A stretch of 64,000 nucleotides of DNA from Acinetobacter radioresistens DSM 6976 = NBRC 102413 = CIP 103788 (GCF_006757745.1 NZ_AP019740.1:682001-746000); one strand, 5' to 3'; shown: positions 17,402 through 26,622, counted from the first letter of the stretch. The notes: generated from the letters alone by a model not told the origin. A program made the numbers and translations.

Positions 17402-18754
17402 TTACACACGAGGTTTAAGTATTTTATAAAGCACTAGCATCAGAACCACCCAGATTGGTAGCATCAGCACAGACTCTTTAAAGCCTTGTGTCCACATAAT
17501 GTAGAGTACAACAGCAATAAATACTAAAACGATATAGTTGCTCAGAGGTGAAAACAGTGCCGGAAATTTGGATAAAATTCCATTTTTCTGAATATAGTCT
17601 TTAAACTTTAAGTGGGTTAACGTAATCATGGCCCAGTTCAGTACTAAAGCTCCTACTACCACATACATCAGATGACCTAATGCATCTTCTGGAATCAGAT
17701 AGTTTAGTAATACGCAACCGAAAATCAGAAGTGCAGAAAAAAGCACAGCAGGAATCGGTACACCTTGCTTATTAACCTTCAAGAATATTTTTGGCGCATT
17801 ACCTTGCTGAGCCAGACCATACAGCATACGGCTATTGGCGTACATGCCGCTGTTATAAACTGACAGGGCTGCAGTCAGAATAATAAAATTCAGCAGATGA
17901 GCTGCCCAGCCAATACCTAACTGGCTAAAAATCATTACAAATGGACTTTTATCCAGACCACCGAGTTCCAGCTGGTTCCATGGTACCAGTGACAGTAAGA
18001 TGGTGAGTGAACCTACATAAAACAGTAAAATTCGGAAAACTACCTGGTTAATAGCCTTAGGAATAGTTTTTTCCGGGTTTTCTGCTTCTGCAGCTGCCAT
18101 TCCGATCAGTTCAATCCCGCCAAAGGCAAACATCAGGAAAGCCAGCATATAAAACAGGCCGTCAAAACCATTCGGGAAAAAGCCGCCATGACTCCACAGA
18201 TTGCTAAAAGATGCACCAGAACTGGCATCTGCAGTAAAGATCAGATAAAGGCCAAACACAATCATGGAAATGACTGCTGCCACCTTGATAATGGATAGCC
18301 AGAATTCTGATTCACCATAAAACTTGACATTACCCAAGTTAACTAAAGTAATGATTACAAAAAAGAAGAGTACCGAAGCCCACGCAGGAATATGCGGCCA
18401 CCAGTAATTGATATATTTGGCAACAGCAGTCAGCTCTGTCATTGCAACTAAAATATAAAGAATCCAGTAGTTCCAGCCTGCCAAGAAGCCCGGAAAGTTA
18501 CCCCAGTATTTATGCGCAAAATGACTAAAAGAGCCAGCAACCGGCTCATGTACAATCATTTCACCTAGTTGGCGCATAATTAAAAAAGCAATTAATCCAC
18601 CGATCGCATAACCTAAAATAATGGATGGACCAGCAGACTGTATAACCTGCGCAGAACCTAAAAACAGACCGGTACCAATAGCTCCACCCATGGCAATAAG
18701 CTGGATATGACGGTTTTTTAAGCCACGCTGAAGTTGCGATGTATTATTGTTCAA
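17402..18754 (-). CDS. aroP: Aromatic amino acid permease, APC family (AroP-like)
   Basis: This is a proton-coupled inner membrane importer with twelve predicted helices. The sequence follows E. coli AroP closely: the N-terminus QLQRGLKNRHIQLIAMGG, then GAIGTGLFLGSAQVIQSAG, EPVAGSFSHFAHKYWG and SVYNSGMYANSRMLYGLAQQ. Substrate is therefore probably phenylalanine, tyrosine and tryptophan, though related permeases take other amino acids. The start is uncertain: the open frame reaches a TTG at 18802, but the TTG at 18754 (MNNNTSQLQRGLKNRH, 450 residues) matches the family N-terminus and leaves room for a TAATAA -10 element and an overlapping GntR-type operator. It diverges from prpF. Confidence 0.87.
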   Translation of the reverse strand: MNNNTSQLQRGLKNRHIQLIAMGGAIGTGLFLGSAQVIQSAGPSIILGYAIGGLIAFLIMRQLGEMIVHEPVAGSFSHFAHKYWGNFPGFLAGWNYWILYILVAMTELTAVAKYINYWWPHIPAWASVLFFFVIITLVNLGNVKFYGESEFWLSIIKVAAVISMIVFGLYLIFTADASSGASFSNLWSHGGFFPNGFDGLFYMLAFLMFAFGGIELIGMAAAEAENPEKTIPKAINQVVFRILLFYVGSLTILLSLVPWNQLELGGLDKSPFVMIFSQLGIGWAAHLLNFIILTAALSVYNSGMYANSRMLYGLAQQGNAPKIFLKVNKQGVPIPAVLFSALLIFGCVLLNYLIPEDALGHLMYVVVGALVLNWAMITLTHLKFKDYIQKNGILSKFPALFSPLSNYIVLVFIAVVLYIMWTQGFKESVLMLPIWVVLMLVLYKILKPRV

Positions 18755-18812
18755 AGTGCTCAGCTCGACGATGACTAAGTCAAGTATTGTAATGTATTGC
18801 AACTTATTAGCC

Positions 18813-18823
18813 TAGTCAGACTA
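18813..18823. promoter_or_regulatory. GntR/FadR-type operator, permease side
   Basis: TAGTCAGACTA is an 11-base palindrome about one central base. It fits the published consensus of FadR-subfamily GntR regulators, TNGTNNNACNA. It lies just upstream of a TAATAA -10-like sequence for the minus-strand permease. Confidence 0.55.
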
Positions 18824-18932
18824 ATTGCTTGCTGCTGAATCTTAAGCTCTTTTATAAATTTAATAAAAATAAATAACTTAGCGAGATGTAAGGCTGTTAT
18901 TTATAGAATCGGGATGGTTGAGTATTTAAATT

Positions 18933-18943
18933 TAGTCTGACTA
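18933..18943. promoter_or_regulatory. GntR/FadR-type operator, prpF side
   Basis: TAGTCTGACTA is the same site as at 18813-18823 on the opposite strand, with centres 120 bases apart. Outside the core the match extends to 13 bases (TTAGTCTGACTAG). It lies about 145 bases upstream of the prpF start, and the pair could form a repression loop over both divergent promoters. Confidence 0.55.
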
Positions 18944-19086
18944 GTCTATAAAATAATTCTGCCGGTTTCAGACTCGAACAGGAATAGCCTGCACAGCAGT
19001 TTAAAAAACCTTTAATATGAACCGGGATTGGATAGCCCACATTTGCCCAGCAATAATCATAAAGAATGACAGGAATTAAAACAGCA

Positions 19087-20274
19087 ATGAGTTCAGTACC
19101 ACAAATTAAAGTCGCCGCTACCTATATGCGTGGCGGAACCAGTAAAGGTGTATTTTTTAAACTTGATGATTTACCTGAGAAGGCTCGCGAAGCAGGTCAG
19201 GCGCGTGATCATTTTTTACTGCGTGTGATCGGCAGTCCAGACCCTTATACCAAACAGATTGATGGGATGGGTGGAGCGACCTCAAGCACCAGTAAAACGG
19301 TGATCCTGTCTAAAAGTACCCGCGCAGAACATGATGTCGACTATCTGTTTGGACAGGTCTCAATTGACCAGCCTGTCGTTGACTGGAGTGGTAACTGTGG
19401 CAATTTGACCGCAGCAGTTGGGTCTTTTGCTATTAGTAACGGACTGGTCGATGCTAATCGTATTCCTGAAAATGGTATATGTACCGTAAAAATCTGGCAG
19501 GTCAATATTGGTAAAACAATTGTTGCACATGTACCTGTAACGCAAGGGCAGGTTCAGGAAACTGGAGATTTCGAGCTGGACGGTGTGACCTTTCCGGCAG
19601 CCGAAGTTCAAATTGAGTTTTTAGATCCTTCCGATGATGATGGTGAGGGGGGCAGTATGTTTCCTACCGGCAATGTCATCGATATGTTCGAGGTTCCTGG
19701 AGAAGGCAGTTTTCAGGCTACATTTATTAATGCAGGCATTCCCACTATTTTTTTAAATGCAGCAGATTTAGGGTATACCGGCACGGAGTTACAAGAACAG
19801 ATTAATACTGACCCTTTAGCGCTAGCACGTCTGGAAACTATTCGTGCCTTTGGTGCTCTTAAAATGGGACTGATACAGGATATAGCTGAGGCAGCCTCCC
19901 GTCAGCATACGCCGAAAATTGCTTTTGTGGCGCCCCCGCTTACTTATATGGCCTCCAGTGGAAAGCAGGTCAAGCAGGAAGATATTGACCTGCTGGTCCG
20001 TGCGATGTCGATGGGTAAACTACACCATGCTATGATGGGTACTGCTGCAGTTGCTATAGCAACAGCGGCGGCAGTCCCAGGCACTGTGGTAAATCTCGCT
20101 GCTGGTGGGGGAGAGCGTGAAGTCGTCCGTTTCGGACATCCTTCCGGGACCTTACGTGTGGGCGCACAAGCTGAACAGCAGCAGGGAACATGGACTGTCA
20201 GGAAAGCCATTATGAGCCGGAGTGCCCGTGTGCTGATGGAAGGCTGGGTTCGTGTACCGGGCGACTGTTTTTAA
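19087..20274 (+). CDS. prpF: 2-methylaconitate cis-trans isomerase PrpF family protein
   Basis: PrpF isomerises 2-methylaconitate in the AcnD-dependent methylcitrate cycle for propionate degradation; relatives act on other tricarboxylic or oxalomesaconate-type substrates. The protein shows ATYMRGGTSKGVFF, QIDGMGGATSSTSKTVI, DWSGNCGNLTAAVG with the catalytic-region cysteine, and GTAAVAIATAAAVPGT, and it resembles PrpF of Pseudomonas over its whole length. ATG 19087 (395 residues) is preferred because an AGGA lies 12 bases upstream; ATG 19066 has no such site. The usual partners prpB, prpC and acnD are not in this window, so it stands alone, divergent from a permease and sharing its operators. 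Confidence 0.85.
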   Translation: MSSVPQIKVAATYMRGGTSKGVFFKLDDLPEKAREAGQARDHFLLRVIGSPDPYTKQIDGMGGATSSTSKTVILSKSTRAEHDVDYLFGQVSIDQPVVDWSGNCGNLTAAVGSFAISNGLVDANRIPENGICTVKIWQVNIGKTIVAHVPVTQGQVQETGDFELDGVTFPAAEVQIEFLDPSDDDGEGGSMFPTGNVIDMFEVPGEGSFQATFINAGIPTIFLNAADLGYTGTELQEQINTDPLALARLETIRAFGALKMGLIQDIAEAASRQHTPKIAFVAPPLTYMASSGKQVKQEDIDLLVRAMSMGKLHHAMMGTAAVAIATAAAVPGTVVNLAAGGGEREVVRFGHPSGTLRVGAQAEQQQGTWTVRKAIMSRSARVLMEGWVRVPGDCF

Positions 20275-20290
20275 CCAAAGACATTAAATT

Positions 20291-20329
20291 AAAAAATACC
20301 AGTCTTCAAAGTCAGGCTGGTATTTTTTA
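20291..20329. terminator. Bidirectional intrinsic terminator after prpF
   Basis: Stem AAAAAATACCAG / CTGGTATTTTTT with a T tract directly following on the plus strand. It closes the prpF unit before the yjdM promoter. Confidence 0.85.
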
Positions 20330-20369
20330 TATTTCCTCTTTTGATTATAAAGAGCCAATGTGATTTTCT

Positions 20370-20393
20370 CCCTAAAATAGGGGGTGCTATAAT
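20370..20393 (+). promoter_or_regulatory. Promoter of yjdM with a palindrome in the spacer
   Basis: A consensus TATAAT occurs at 20388-20393, about 75 bases upstream of yjdM. The region in front of it contains CCCTA-AAA-TAGGG (20370-20382), a perfect 5-bp inverted repeat, where the -35 element should be spaced; the -35 itself is poor. This looks like a regulated promoter whose factor is unknown. Confidence 0.4.
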
Positions 20394-20466
20394 ACTTTCG
20401 AACTGAGCCATAGAGAAAACAGGCGGAAAGCAGTATGATGCTCTTACTTTTGATAAGGATAACCTC

Positions 20467-20808
20467 ATGACTGACCAACTTCCTGCGTGCCCACAGTGTC
20501 ACTCTGAATTTACCTATCAAGACCAGGAACTTTATATCTGTCCTGAATGTGCGCACGAGTGGCCAGCATCCAACATGATAGAGACCGAAACTTTTACAGT
20601 TAAGGATGCGGTAGGTAATCTGCTTCAGGATGGGGATACAGTCAGTGTGATCAAAGACCTGAAAATTAAAGGTTCCTCACAGATCGTAAAAATAGGTACA
20701 AAAGTTAAAAATATTCGCCTGATTGAGCATAGTGATCATAATATTGATTGTAAGATTGACGGAATTGGAGCCATGAAACTTAAATCCGAATTTGTTAAAA
20801 AAGTCTAA
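20467..20808 (+). CDS. yjdM: Zinc-ribbon protein YjdM (PhnA family)
   Basis: This is a 113-residue soluble protein with an N-terminal zinc ribbon (CPQC at 9-12 and CPEC at 26-29) and a C-terminal YjdM/PhnA SH3-like domain ([25 protein letters not shown]). The family was once called alkylphosphonate uptake protein, but its function is not established. The length is normal. A clear -10 TATAAT and a GATAAGGAT ribosome site precede it, and ispA follows within about 25 bases, so the two may be co-transcribed. Confidence 0.92.
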   Translation: MTDQLPACPQCHSEFTYQDQELYICPECAHEWPASNMIETETFTVKDAVGNLLQDGDTVSVIKDLKIKGSSQIVKIGTKVKNIRLIEHSDHNIDCKIDGIGAMKLKSEFVKKV

Positions 20809-20834
20809 CCGAACAGAAGATATTGAGGCTATTT

Positions 20835-21743
20835 GTGTCAGCAATACCCGCAGTTAAAGCAGAGATATTAAAACAGGCGCAAGAACGTATCCAGCAGGAC
20901 CTGCTCAGTGCGCTGGAGGCGTTTTCCTTACCAGAGCCTTTAAAAAGTGCGGTATATCATGCAGTCATGCTCGGAGGTAAACGGGTCCGTCCTGCACTCT
21001 GTTATGCAACAGCGGCCCTGCAGCCCAACTCCAATTTTGCAGCTGTGCGCCGTGCTGCGGTCGCGATCGAAATGATCCATTGCTATTCGCTGGCACATGA
21101 TGATTTGCCATGTATGGATAATGATCTGCTGCGCCGCGGTCAGCCTACCTGTCATGTTGCTTTTGGTGAAGACACTGCATTACTGGCTGGTGATATATTA
21201 CAGTCAATGGCATTTGAAGTTCTGGGTAGCCGCCTGTTTGATCAAGGTGTGGCGGTAGACCAGGCAGTTGTATTAAGACAGATGCAGATATTGGCTACTG
21301 CAAGCTCAAAAATGGTTTGTGGCCAGGTGATGGATTTACAGGCTGAAGGCAAGCAGGTAGACCAAAGCCAGCTGGAAAATATTCACCGCAATAAGACAGG
21401 CGCATTGATTCAGGCGGCGATCATGATGGCTGCGGTGACTATATTTAATGGTACGGATCAGGCTATTCCACAACTTCGCCAATATGGACAGGCAATTGGT
21501 CTGGCATTTCAGGTACAGGATGATATTCTGGATATTGTGTCTGAAACAGAAGTACTGGGTAAAACGGCCGGTAAAGATGAGCAGGTCGAAAAGTCAACTT
21601 ATCCTGCTTTGATGGGGCTTGAACAGGCACAGCTTTATGCCAAGCAACTCCATGATCAGGCTTTTAGTGCGCTTGAATATTTTGGAGAGGCTGCTGAAGA
21701 GCTCAATACAATATCCCGCTTCTTACTGTCACGTAAAAGCTAG
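20835..21743 (+). CDS. ispA: Farnesyl diphosphate synthase (class 1 prenyltransferase)
   Basis: IspA condenses isopentenyl diphosphate with dimethylallyl and geranyl diphosphate to C15 farnesyl diphosphate in the cytoplasm, the precursor of ubiquinone side chain and undecaprenyl phosphate. The first Asp-rich motif HDDLPCMDND and the second QVQDDILDI are present, together with GGKRVRPALCYA. The residues just before the first motif (HCYSLAHDD) fit a short-chain synthase. The start is the GTG at 20835 (302 residues) because GAGG lies six to seven bases upstream; a TTG at 20823 is the alternative. Confidence 0.92.
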   Translation: MSAIPAVKAEILKQAQERIQQDLLSALEAFSLPEPLKSAVYHAVMLGGKRVRPALCYATAALQPNSNFAAVRRAAVAIEMIHCYSLAHDDLPCMDNDLLRRGQPTCHVAFGEDTALLAGDILQSMAFEVLGSRLFDQGVAVDQAVVLRQMQILATASSKMVCGQVMDLQAEGKQVDQSQLENIHRNKTGALIQAAIMMAAVTIFNGTDQAIPQLRQYGQAIGLAFQVQDDILDIVSETEVLGKTAGKDEQVEKSTYPALMGLEQAQLYAKQLHDQAFSALEYFGEAAEELNTISRFLLSRKS

Positions 21744-21768
21744 ATCTGGCCAATAAAACCCTGTAATT

Positions 21769-21797
21769 AAAAAGGAGCATGTTAAGCTCCTTTTTAT
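21769..21797. terminator. Intrinsic terminator after ispA
   Basis: Stem AAAAAGGAGC / GCTCCTTTTT with a 7-nt loop and a following T run, 25 bases after the ispA stop. Confidence 0.85.
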
Positions 21798-21959
21798 ATA
21801 AAAAATGCGCTCATAAAACTATTTTTTCTAACTATCAGTCTGTTTAAAGCAGTTTTTATTGAGTAATTTATGGGTGTTTTGCTCAAAGTCTTTCTGCCGA
21901 GACTCAAGTTTTACTTCCGTTATTTGTTATTAAACTCTATTTAATATTAATAAAATAAG

Positions 21960-21989
21960 AACAGGCGGCTATTAAGCAAGCCACCTGTT
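21960..21989 (-). terminator. Terminator downstream of the SPFH gene
   Basis: Stem ACAGGTGGCT / AGCCGCCTGT (one mismatch, read on the minus strand) followed by a T-rich run. It lies about 20 bases past the SPFH-protein stop. Confidence 0.65.
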
Positions 21990-22008
21990 TTAATAAAATC
22001 AGTCAAGA

Positions 22009-22863
22009 TTAGTTATGACGACCCATAATTCCGCGGATGGTATTGAGTACATCAGCCGGTAGAACCACCGTTTTAGCATTGTTGGATTTTGCCATATCCT
22101 GCATGGCTTTTACATATTGTTCACCGAGCAAATAAGCTACCGGTATTTCCTTGTCACCTACTGCTGAGGTGACCATATCAATAGCTTTTTGTGAGGCTTC
22201 GGCCAATACGACCTGTGCCTCTGCATCACGGCGAGATGCCTCCAGACGACCATCAGCTTCTAAAATGGCAGCCTGTTTTTCACCATCAGCACGCGTTACG
22301 GTTGCACGGCGCTGACGTTCAGCCGCTGCCTGCGCTTCCATTGCAGCCTGCATGGTTGCAGAAGGCTGAATATCTTGGATTTCTACAGTTTTTAAAGTGA
22401 TACCCCAATCTGAAATATCATCAGAAATGGCTGCTTTAAGTTTGGCCTTGATATGATCACGTGAAGAAAGTGCATCATCCAGATCCATTTCACCAACAAT
22501 TGAACGTAAAGAAGTCTGTACCAGATTCTGAATCGCCCAACTATAGTTTTCAATACCATAGACGGCTTTTTCTGGTGTAGTCAGATTGATATAAGCTACT
22601 GCATTCATCAGCAGTACGGCATTATCTCGGGTGATCACTTCTTGTGAAGGAATATCCAGAACAATATCTTTGGTGGTCACTTTATAGGCGACTTCATCGA
22701 CGTAGGGAATTACAAAACTCAGACCCGGATTCAAAGTAGTATGGTATTTACCCAGACGTTGAACAATCCACTTATAACCTTGAGGAACAATACGCACCCC
22801 TTTAAAAATAGTTACGCCTACAAAGAGTAAAAAGACTAAAACAATAATGGTGCTGACTGACAT
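22009..22863 (-). CDS. SPFH/band 7 (stomatin-like) membrane protein, QmcA type
   Basis: SPFH proteins form large membrane-anchored rings linked to membrane quality control. The 284-residue protein has one N-terminal transmembrane helix (residues about 3-22) and the SPFH core (VPQGYKWIVQRLGKYHTTLNPGLSFVIPYVD). A long Ala/Glu/Arg-rich helix follows (about 165-235, AMEAQAAAERQRRATVTRADGEKQ). It lies about 40 bases downstream of an nfeD gene, the classic stomatin-NfeD pairing found across bacteria. Family assignment is firm; the specific role is not known. Confidence 0.9.
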   Translation of the reverse strand: MSVSTIIVLVFLLFVGVTIFKGVRIVPQGYKWIVQRLGKYHTTLNPGLSFVIPYVDEVAYKVTTKDIVLDIPSQEVITRDNAVLLMNAVAYINLTTPEKAVYGIENYSWAIQNLVQTSLRSIVGEMDLDDALSSRDHIKAKLKAAISDDISDWGITLKTVEIQDIQPSATMQAAMEAQAAAERQRRATVTRADGEKQAAILEADGRLEASRRDAEAQVVLAEASQKAIDMVTSAVGDKEIPVAYLLGEQYVKAMQDMAKSNNAKTVVLPADVLNTIRGIMGRHN

Positions 22864-22902
22864 GATGGTTTCTCTTTATATTTTCATAATAGTAACGTGC
22901 AG

Positions 22903-23358
22903 TTAACCGTGTCGCTGCACGACCAGGTTATTTCCCGATATATCCGTCACTTGTACCCGATCACCGACTTGAACAATATCTTGCGTACGGCAGTTCCATT
23001 CATCCGACCCTAGTAACGGCATGGGAAAACGGACTTTAATCTGGCCATGTTCCATACCGGTCTGAATAACCATGCCTATCTGGCCGATAGTGGCCTCCCT
23101 TGAGAGCCCGGCCTTGGTTTTATCGATAGACAGAGGCTTGATAAACTTGAACCAGAGCAGGGTACATAGAATCGACAGGACAATCCACATCACGATCTGA
23201 GTGGTCAGGCTCATCATTGGAAAAAGCCAAAACAAAATACAGACCATGATTGCAGCAATACCAAACCATAATGCGGCAAAGGCAGGAAGAATTAACTCGG
23301 ACAGAATCAGTAAAATGCCGAGTACAAACCAGTGCCAAGGTTCAATTACAAATTCCAT
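22903..23358 (-). CDS. NfeD family membrane protein
   Basis: This is a 151-residue short NfeD protein with three to four hydrophobic segments (residues about 8-75) followed by the C-terminal OB-fold domain (GLSREATIGQIGMVIQTGM, QVGDRVQVTDISGNNLVV). Short NfeD proteins lack the ClpP-like protease domain and pair with SPFH proteins; here the SPFH gene follows immediately in the same direction. The C-terminus ends QRHG. The role is probably in organising or regulating the SPFH ring. Confidence 0.88.
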   Translation of the reverse strand: MEFVIEPWHWFVLGILLILSELILPAFAALWFGIAAIMVCILFWLFPMMSLTTQIVMWIVLSILCTLLWFKFIKPLSIDKTKAGLSREATIGQIGMVIQTGMEHGQIKVRFPMPLLGSDEWNCRTQDIVQVGDRVQVTDISGNNLVVQRHG

Positions 23359-23450
23359 AATTTTGTCCGGTGATTAAAGTTACAGCAAAAAGATGAGTCT
23401 TCACTGTAACAGATCAATAACTCAATGAAAATTTAAAAATTTTCAGCTGT

Positions 23451-24368
23451 TCAGAATTTTGGGCGTGGGGCTGGCTTAAAGGCCGCAGGTGACTTCTTAA
23501 ATTGCTGAATCGCACCTTGAATAGCCCGTATCTTAAGCTGCGCCGCTTTCTCGCCTTCTAAAATAGATTCATTGCTGGCTTTTAAGTCAAGTACGCCTAA
23601 GTGCCCGACTTTAGGTTGGATGACCACATTAGCCTGTGCAAGTTCTTCATTAATGCTTTGCTGGCCCATGATATTAATGGTCTGGTCCAGTAAACCCCAC
23701 ATATTTACCGGGCGGCTGGCATCTGGTCTGGCTGAAATATCAACCGCAATAACAATGTCCGCTCCCATATCCCTGGCAGTTTTTACCGGAATCGGGCTCA
23801 CCAGTCCGCCATCAATATATTTGGTTTTACCAATAGTTGCCGGCACAAATACATTCGGGATACTGCATGAGGCCCGTACAGCCTGTCCCGCATTCCCCTT
23901 AATAAAGTCTGCTTTTTGACCATTATCAAGACGTGTTGCGACTGCAGCAAAGCGGATTGGAAATTTTTCAATTGGTTTATTGCTGACCTGATTATTCACA
24001 TAGTTCTGCAATTTTTGGCCTAAAATAATACCCTGGCTATTAAGGGTTAAATCACGGATATCAGCCTCTTTAAGCTGAAGTGCCAGCTGCTGTAACTGAT
24101 ATGGGGTTTTACCACTGGCATAAATACTACCGACAAAGCTACCGGCACTGGTACCTGTAACAATTTTAGGTTTAATACCGTGAGATTCGAGTACTTTAAT
24201 TACACCGATATGAGCAAAACCTTTAGCACCACCACCACCAAGTGCTAAGGCAATAACGGGCTCACGAGCCTTTAATTGTGTTGTAACCGGTGGAGTCTGG
24301 GCGGTCTTGTCACATCCAGCAAGAGCTAGTGCCAGTATTCCTGCAAAAGTAAGCTGTGCAAATTTCAT
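23451..24368 (-). CDS. Patatin-like phospholipase lipoprotein (RssA type)
   Basis: Patatin-family serine hydrolases cleave acyl chains from lipids with a Ser-Asp dyad. The start at ATG 24368 gives MKFAQLTFAGILALALAGC, a lipoprotein signal with lipobox LAGC, and 305 residues in total; the longer frame to 24476 would hide this signal. The oxyanion motif GGGGAKGFAHIGV, the nucleophile motif GTSAG and the Asp motif DGG (YIDGGLVSPIPV) are all present. It follows a lysophospholipid acyltransferase gene by about 55 bases, which hints at a role in envelope phospholipid turnover. Location should be the periplasmic side of the inner or outer membrane. Confidence 0.88.
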   Translation of the reverse strand: MKFAQLTFAGILALALAGCDKTAQTPPVTTQLKAREPVIALALGGGGAKGFAHIGVIKVLESHGIKPKIVTGTSAGSFVGSIYASGKTPYQLQQLALQLKEADIRDLTLNSQGIILGQKLQNYVNNQVSNKPIEKFPIRFAAVATRLDNGQKADFIKGNAGQAVRASCSIPNVFVPATIGKTKYIDGGLVSPIPVKTARDMGADIVIAVDISARPDASRPVNMWGLLDQTINIMGQQSINEELAQANVVIQPKVGHLGVLDLKASNESILEGEKAAQLKIRAIQGAIQQFKKSPAAFKPAPRPKF

Positions 24369-24424
24369 CTTTAGTTTAGTAGTGACTTGGATCAGAAAAG
24401 ATATGTCCATCACAGCAGATTTGC

Positions 24425-25060
24425 TTAATTTTTGCCAGCATTTTCCAGCAGTTTTTGTAAGGGTAGGGCCAGCCACTCTGGTTTTTTGGGAAAGAATTTC
24501 CCCTGATATTGTTTCAGGATATACTCCAGATCTGCTTCATAGTTGCCTGTAGGCTGCATGGCGCCTAGGCAATAAACTTTTTTGTGCTTGTAGTCGAAAG
24601 AAAACATGACTATTGGAATATCTGCCTGATAAGCAATCCAGTAAAAACCGCTTTTGATTTTCTCGGCACGTTTTCGGGTGCCTTCTGGGGCGAGGGCAAT
24701 CCAGATTTTGTCAGTAGAGTGGATTTTTTCCACTGCCTGTACAGTCAGGCCATTGTTACTGTTACGCTTGACTGGAATAATACCTATCCATTTGAGTAAA
24801 GACTTAAAAGGGAATCTGAATAGGCTATCTTTTCCAAACACGTTTACTTTTAATCCCAGTGCCCCAATCACCAAAAAACCGTACCAGCCATCAATATTGG
24901 AAGTGTGGGGTGATACCACTGCAACAGCTTTAGGCAGATTGGGAAATTTACCCTCAAAAGTCCAGCCCTGTGCCAGAAACAGTTTCTGGCATAAAAGCCG
25001 AGTAGCTGCTGTACCGCGTGAGGGAACCAGATTGGGAAGACGGGGAAAATGTTGTAACAT
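24425..25060 (-). CDS. Lysophospholipid acyltransferase family protein
   Basis: This 211-residue enzyme is related to 1-acyl-glycerol-3-phosphate acyltransferases, which transfer acyl groups to lysophospholipids. The HX4D motif is seen in VVSPHTSNIDGWYG, and the substrate phosphate-binding motif in LAPEGTRKR. It lacks a clear multi-helix membrane domain, as in the short PlsC-like branch. It is upstream of the patatin gene on the same strand, and an acyltransferase beside a deacylase suggests phospholipid remodelling. The exact acceptor is unknown. Confidence 0.85.
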   Translation of the reverse strand: MLQHFPRLPNLVPSRGTAATRLLCQKLFLAQGWTFEGKFPNLPKAVAVVSPHTSNIDGWYGFLVIGALGLKVNVFGKDSLFRFPFKSLLKWIGIIPVKRNSNNGLTVQAVEKIHSTDKIWIALAPEGTRKRAEKIKSGFYWIAYQADIPIVMFSFDYKHKKVYCLGAMQPTGNYEADLEYILKQYQGKFFPKKPEWLALPLQKLLENAGKN

Positions 25061-25212
25061 GCTTTGGTTTTTTAAGTAGTGGCGTATTTTAAATCTTAAT
25101 CCGATGTCACAGCTGATACATTGGCAAAATATCTGAAGCTTGGTTTATGGGAATGAGCATCATGGACAGTGTGAGCAGCACAAAAATACTCCTGAATAAC
25201 CGAGTAAAGTAA

Positions 25213-26442
25213 ATGTCCCGGCATCTTTATCTGCTGCTGTTTTCGTTGTACTGGGCGCAAGGCCTACCTGTTGGTTTTATGACACATGCCTTACCTGTCA
25301 TTCTTCGTATGCAAGGGGTATCATTGGCACATATTGGCGGCTTTGGCCTGTTGATGCTGCCGTGGTCAATCAAAATTCTCTGGGCACCCTGGATTGACCG
25401 TTATGGTACTCAACGGTTTGGACATTATCGTAGCTGGATTATCCCTACACAGTTATGCAGTGTTTTAATATTAATTGCCCTGTCATTCTTGCCGATTCAG
25501 GCACTTGACCAGCCCGTTTTTTTACTCACTTTTTTTGCTGCCTTGATGCTGCTAAATCTGGCAGGTGCCACCCAAGACGTAGCTACAGATGGACTGGCTG
25601 TTCATTTGCTTACCCTCAAACAACAGCATTGGGGTAACACTTTTCAGGTCATTGGCTCACGTTTGGGCTTTATAGTAGGAGGCGGAGCTTTGCTCTGGGC
25701 ATTGGACTGGTTAAGCTGGCAACCTACATTTTTAGTACTGGCAGCTTTGGTTCTTTTAAATACGCTACCCATTGTTTTATTTAAAGAGCCCGCAAAAGAA
25801 GTATCGGTCTTTTACGAAAAAATATCCTGCAAGCAAAGCATCAGACAGTATTTTAACTATTTCCTGAATAACCGGATTTTAAAATCCTGGTTAGGCGTGT
25901 TAGTCACTTTTAAAGTGGCAGATGGACTATCCGGACCGCTGTTAAAACCACTGATGGTCGATCTGGGACTCAGCCTTTCACAGATTGGTATTTACATTAC
26001 AATATTAGGTGCTGTTGCAGCACTTTTCGGAGCAGTATTGGCTGGTACGCTATTAAGATGGATGCGTCGTACACAGGCTTTATTCCTGTTTTCTTTTTTC
26101 AAGGTTCTAAGTTTAATCGCATACGCTTGGCTGGCTTATTGTTATGACCAGCGGTATAAGGTAAGTCACTGGTTAATCTATTGCATTAATGCAGCTGAAG
26201 ACATGATTTCTGCCATGTTACTGGTGGTCATGCTCACACTGGTAATGCAATATTCAAGAAAACAATATGCCGGTACAGATTTCACTTTTCAGGTTGCCGT
26301 TATGGCAACAATCAGTGGGCTACTGTACACGTTAAGTGGTATCGCCGGAGACTGGCTAGGTTATGCCTATTATCTGAATATTATTATAGGCATTTCAATA
26401 TTGTGTATGTATCCAATTTGGCTCTGGACGAAAGCCAGTTAG
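25213..26442 (+). CDS. MFS transporter, AmpG/RhtX-like
   Basis: A 409-residue polytopic protein with about twelve hydrophobic helices. The opening LYLLLFSLYWAQGLPVGFM and the segment AGATQDVATDGLAVHLL resemble both the AmpG muropeptide permeases and the RhtX/FptX siderophore carriers, which share this core. No siderophore genes lie nearby, so the substrate cannot be assigned. The ATG at 25213 lacks a strong ribosome site but fits the first helix. It is a single-gene unit, divergent from the acyltransferase. Confidence 0.8.
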   Translation: MSRHLYLLLFSLYWAQGLPVGFMTHALPVILRMQGVSLAHIGGFGLLMLPWSIKILWAPWIDRYGTQRFGHYRSWIIPTQLCSVLILIALSFLPIQALDQPVFLLTFFAALMLLNLAGATQDVATDGLAVHLLTLKQQHWGNTFQVIGSRLGFIVGGGALLWALDWLSWQPTFLVLAALVLLNTLPIVLFKEPAKEVSVFYEKISCKQSIRQYFNYFLNNRILKSWLGVLVTFKVADGLSGPLLKPLMVDLGLSLSQIGIYITILGAVAALFGAVLAGTLLRWMRRTQALFLFSFFKVLSLIAYAWLAYCYDQRYKVSHWLIYCINAAEDMISAMLLVVMLTLVMQYSRKQYAGTDFTFQVAVMATISGLLYTLSGIAGDWLGYAYYLNIIIGISILCMYPIWLWTKAS

Positions 26443-26622
26443 CATCCTTCGGATGTATAAGGACTATTTGTTGTGCTGTATTCAGGTGATAGAAAAAAGT
26501 ATATGGTTTTATTCTTATAAGAACTTTAAACAATAAAAGTTATATAAACCAAATTTAGTATGGTGTGTGAAAATTAAATATTTTCATTTTGCCTTATAAA
26601 TAATTTTTATTAATTAATAAAT

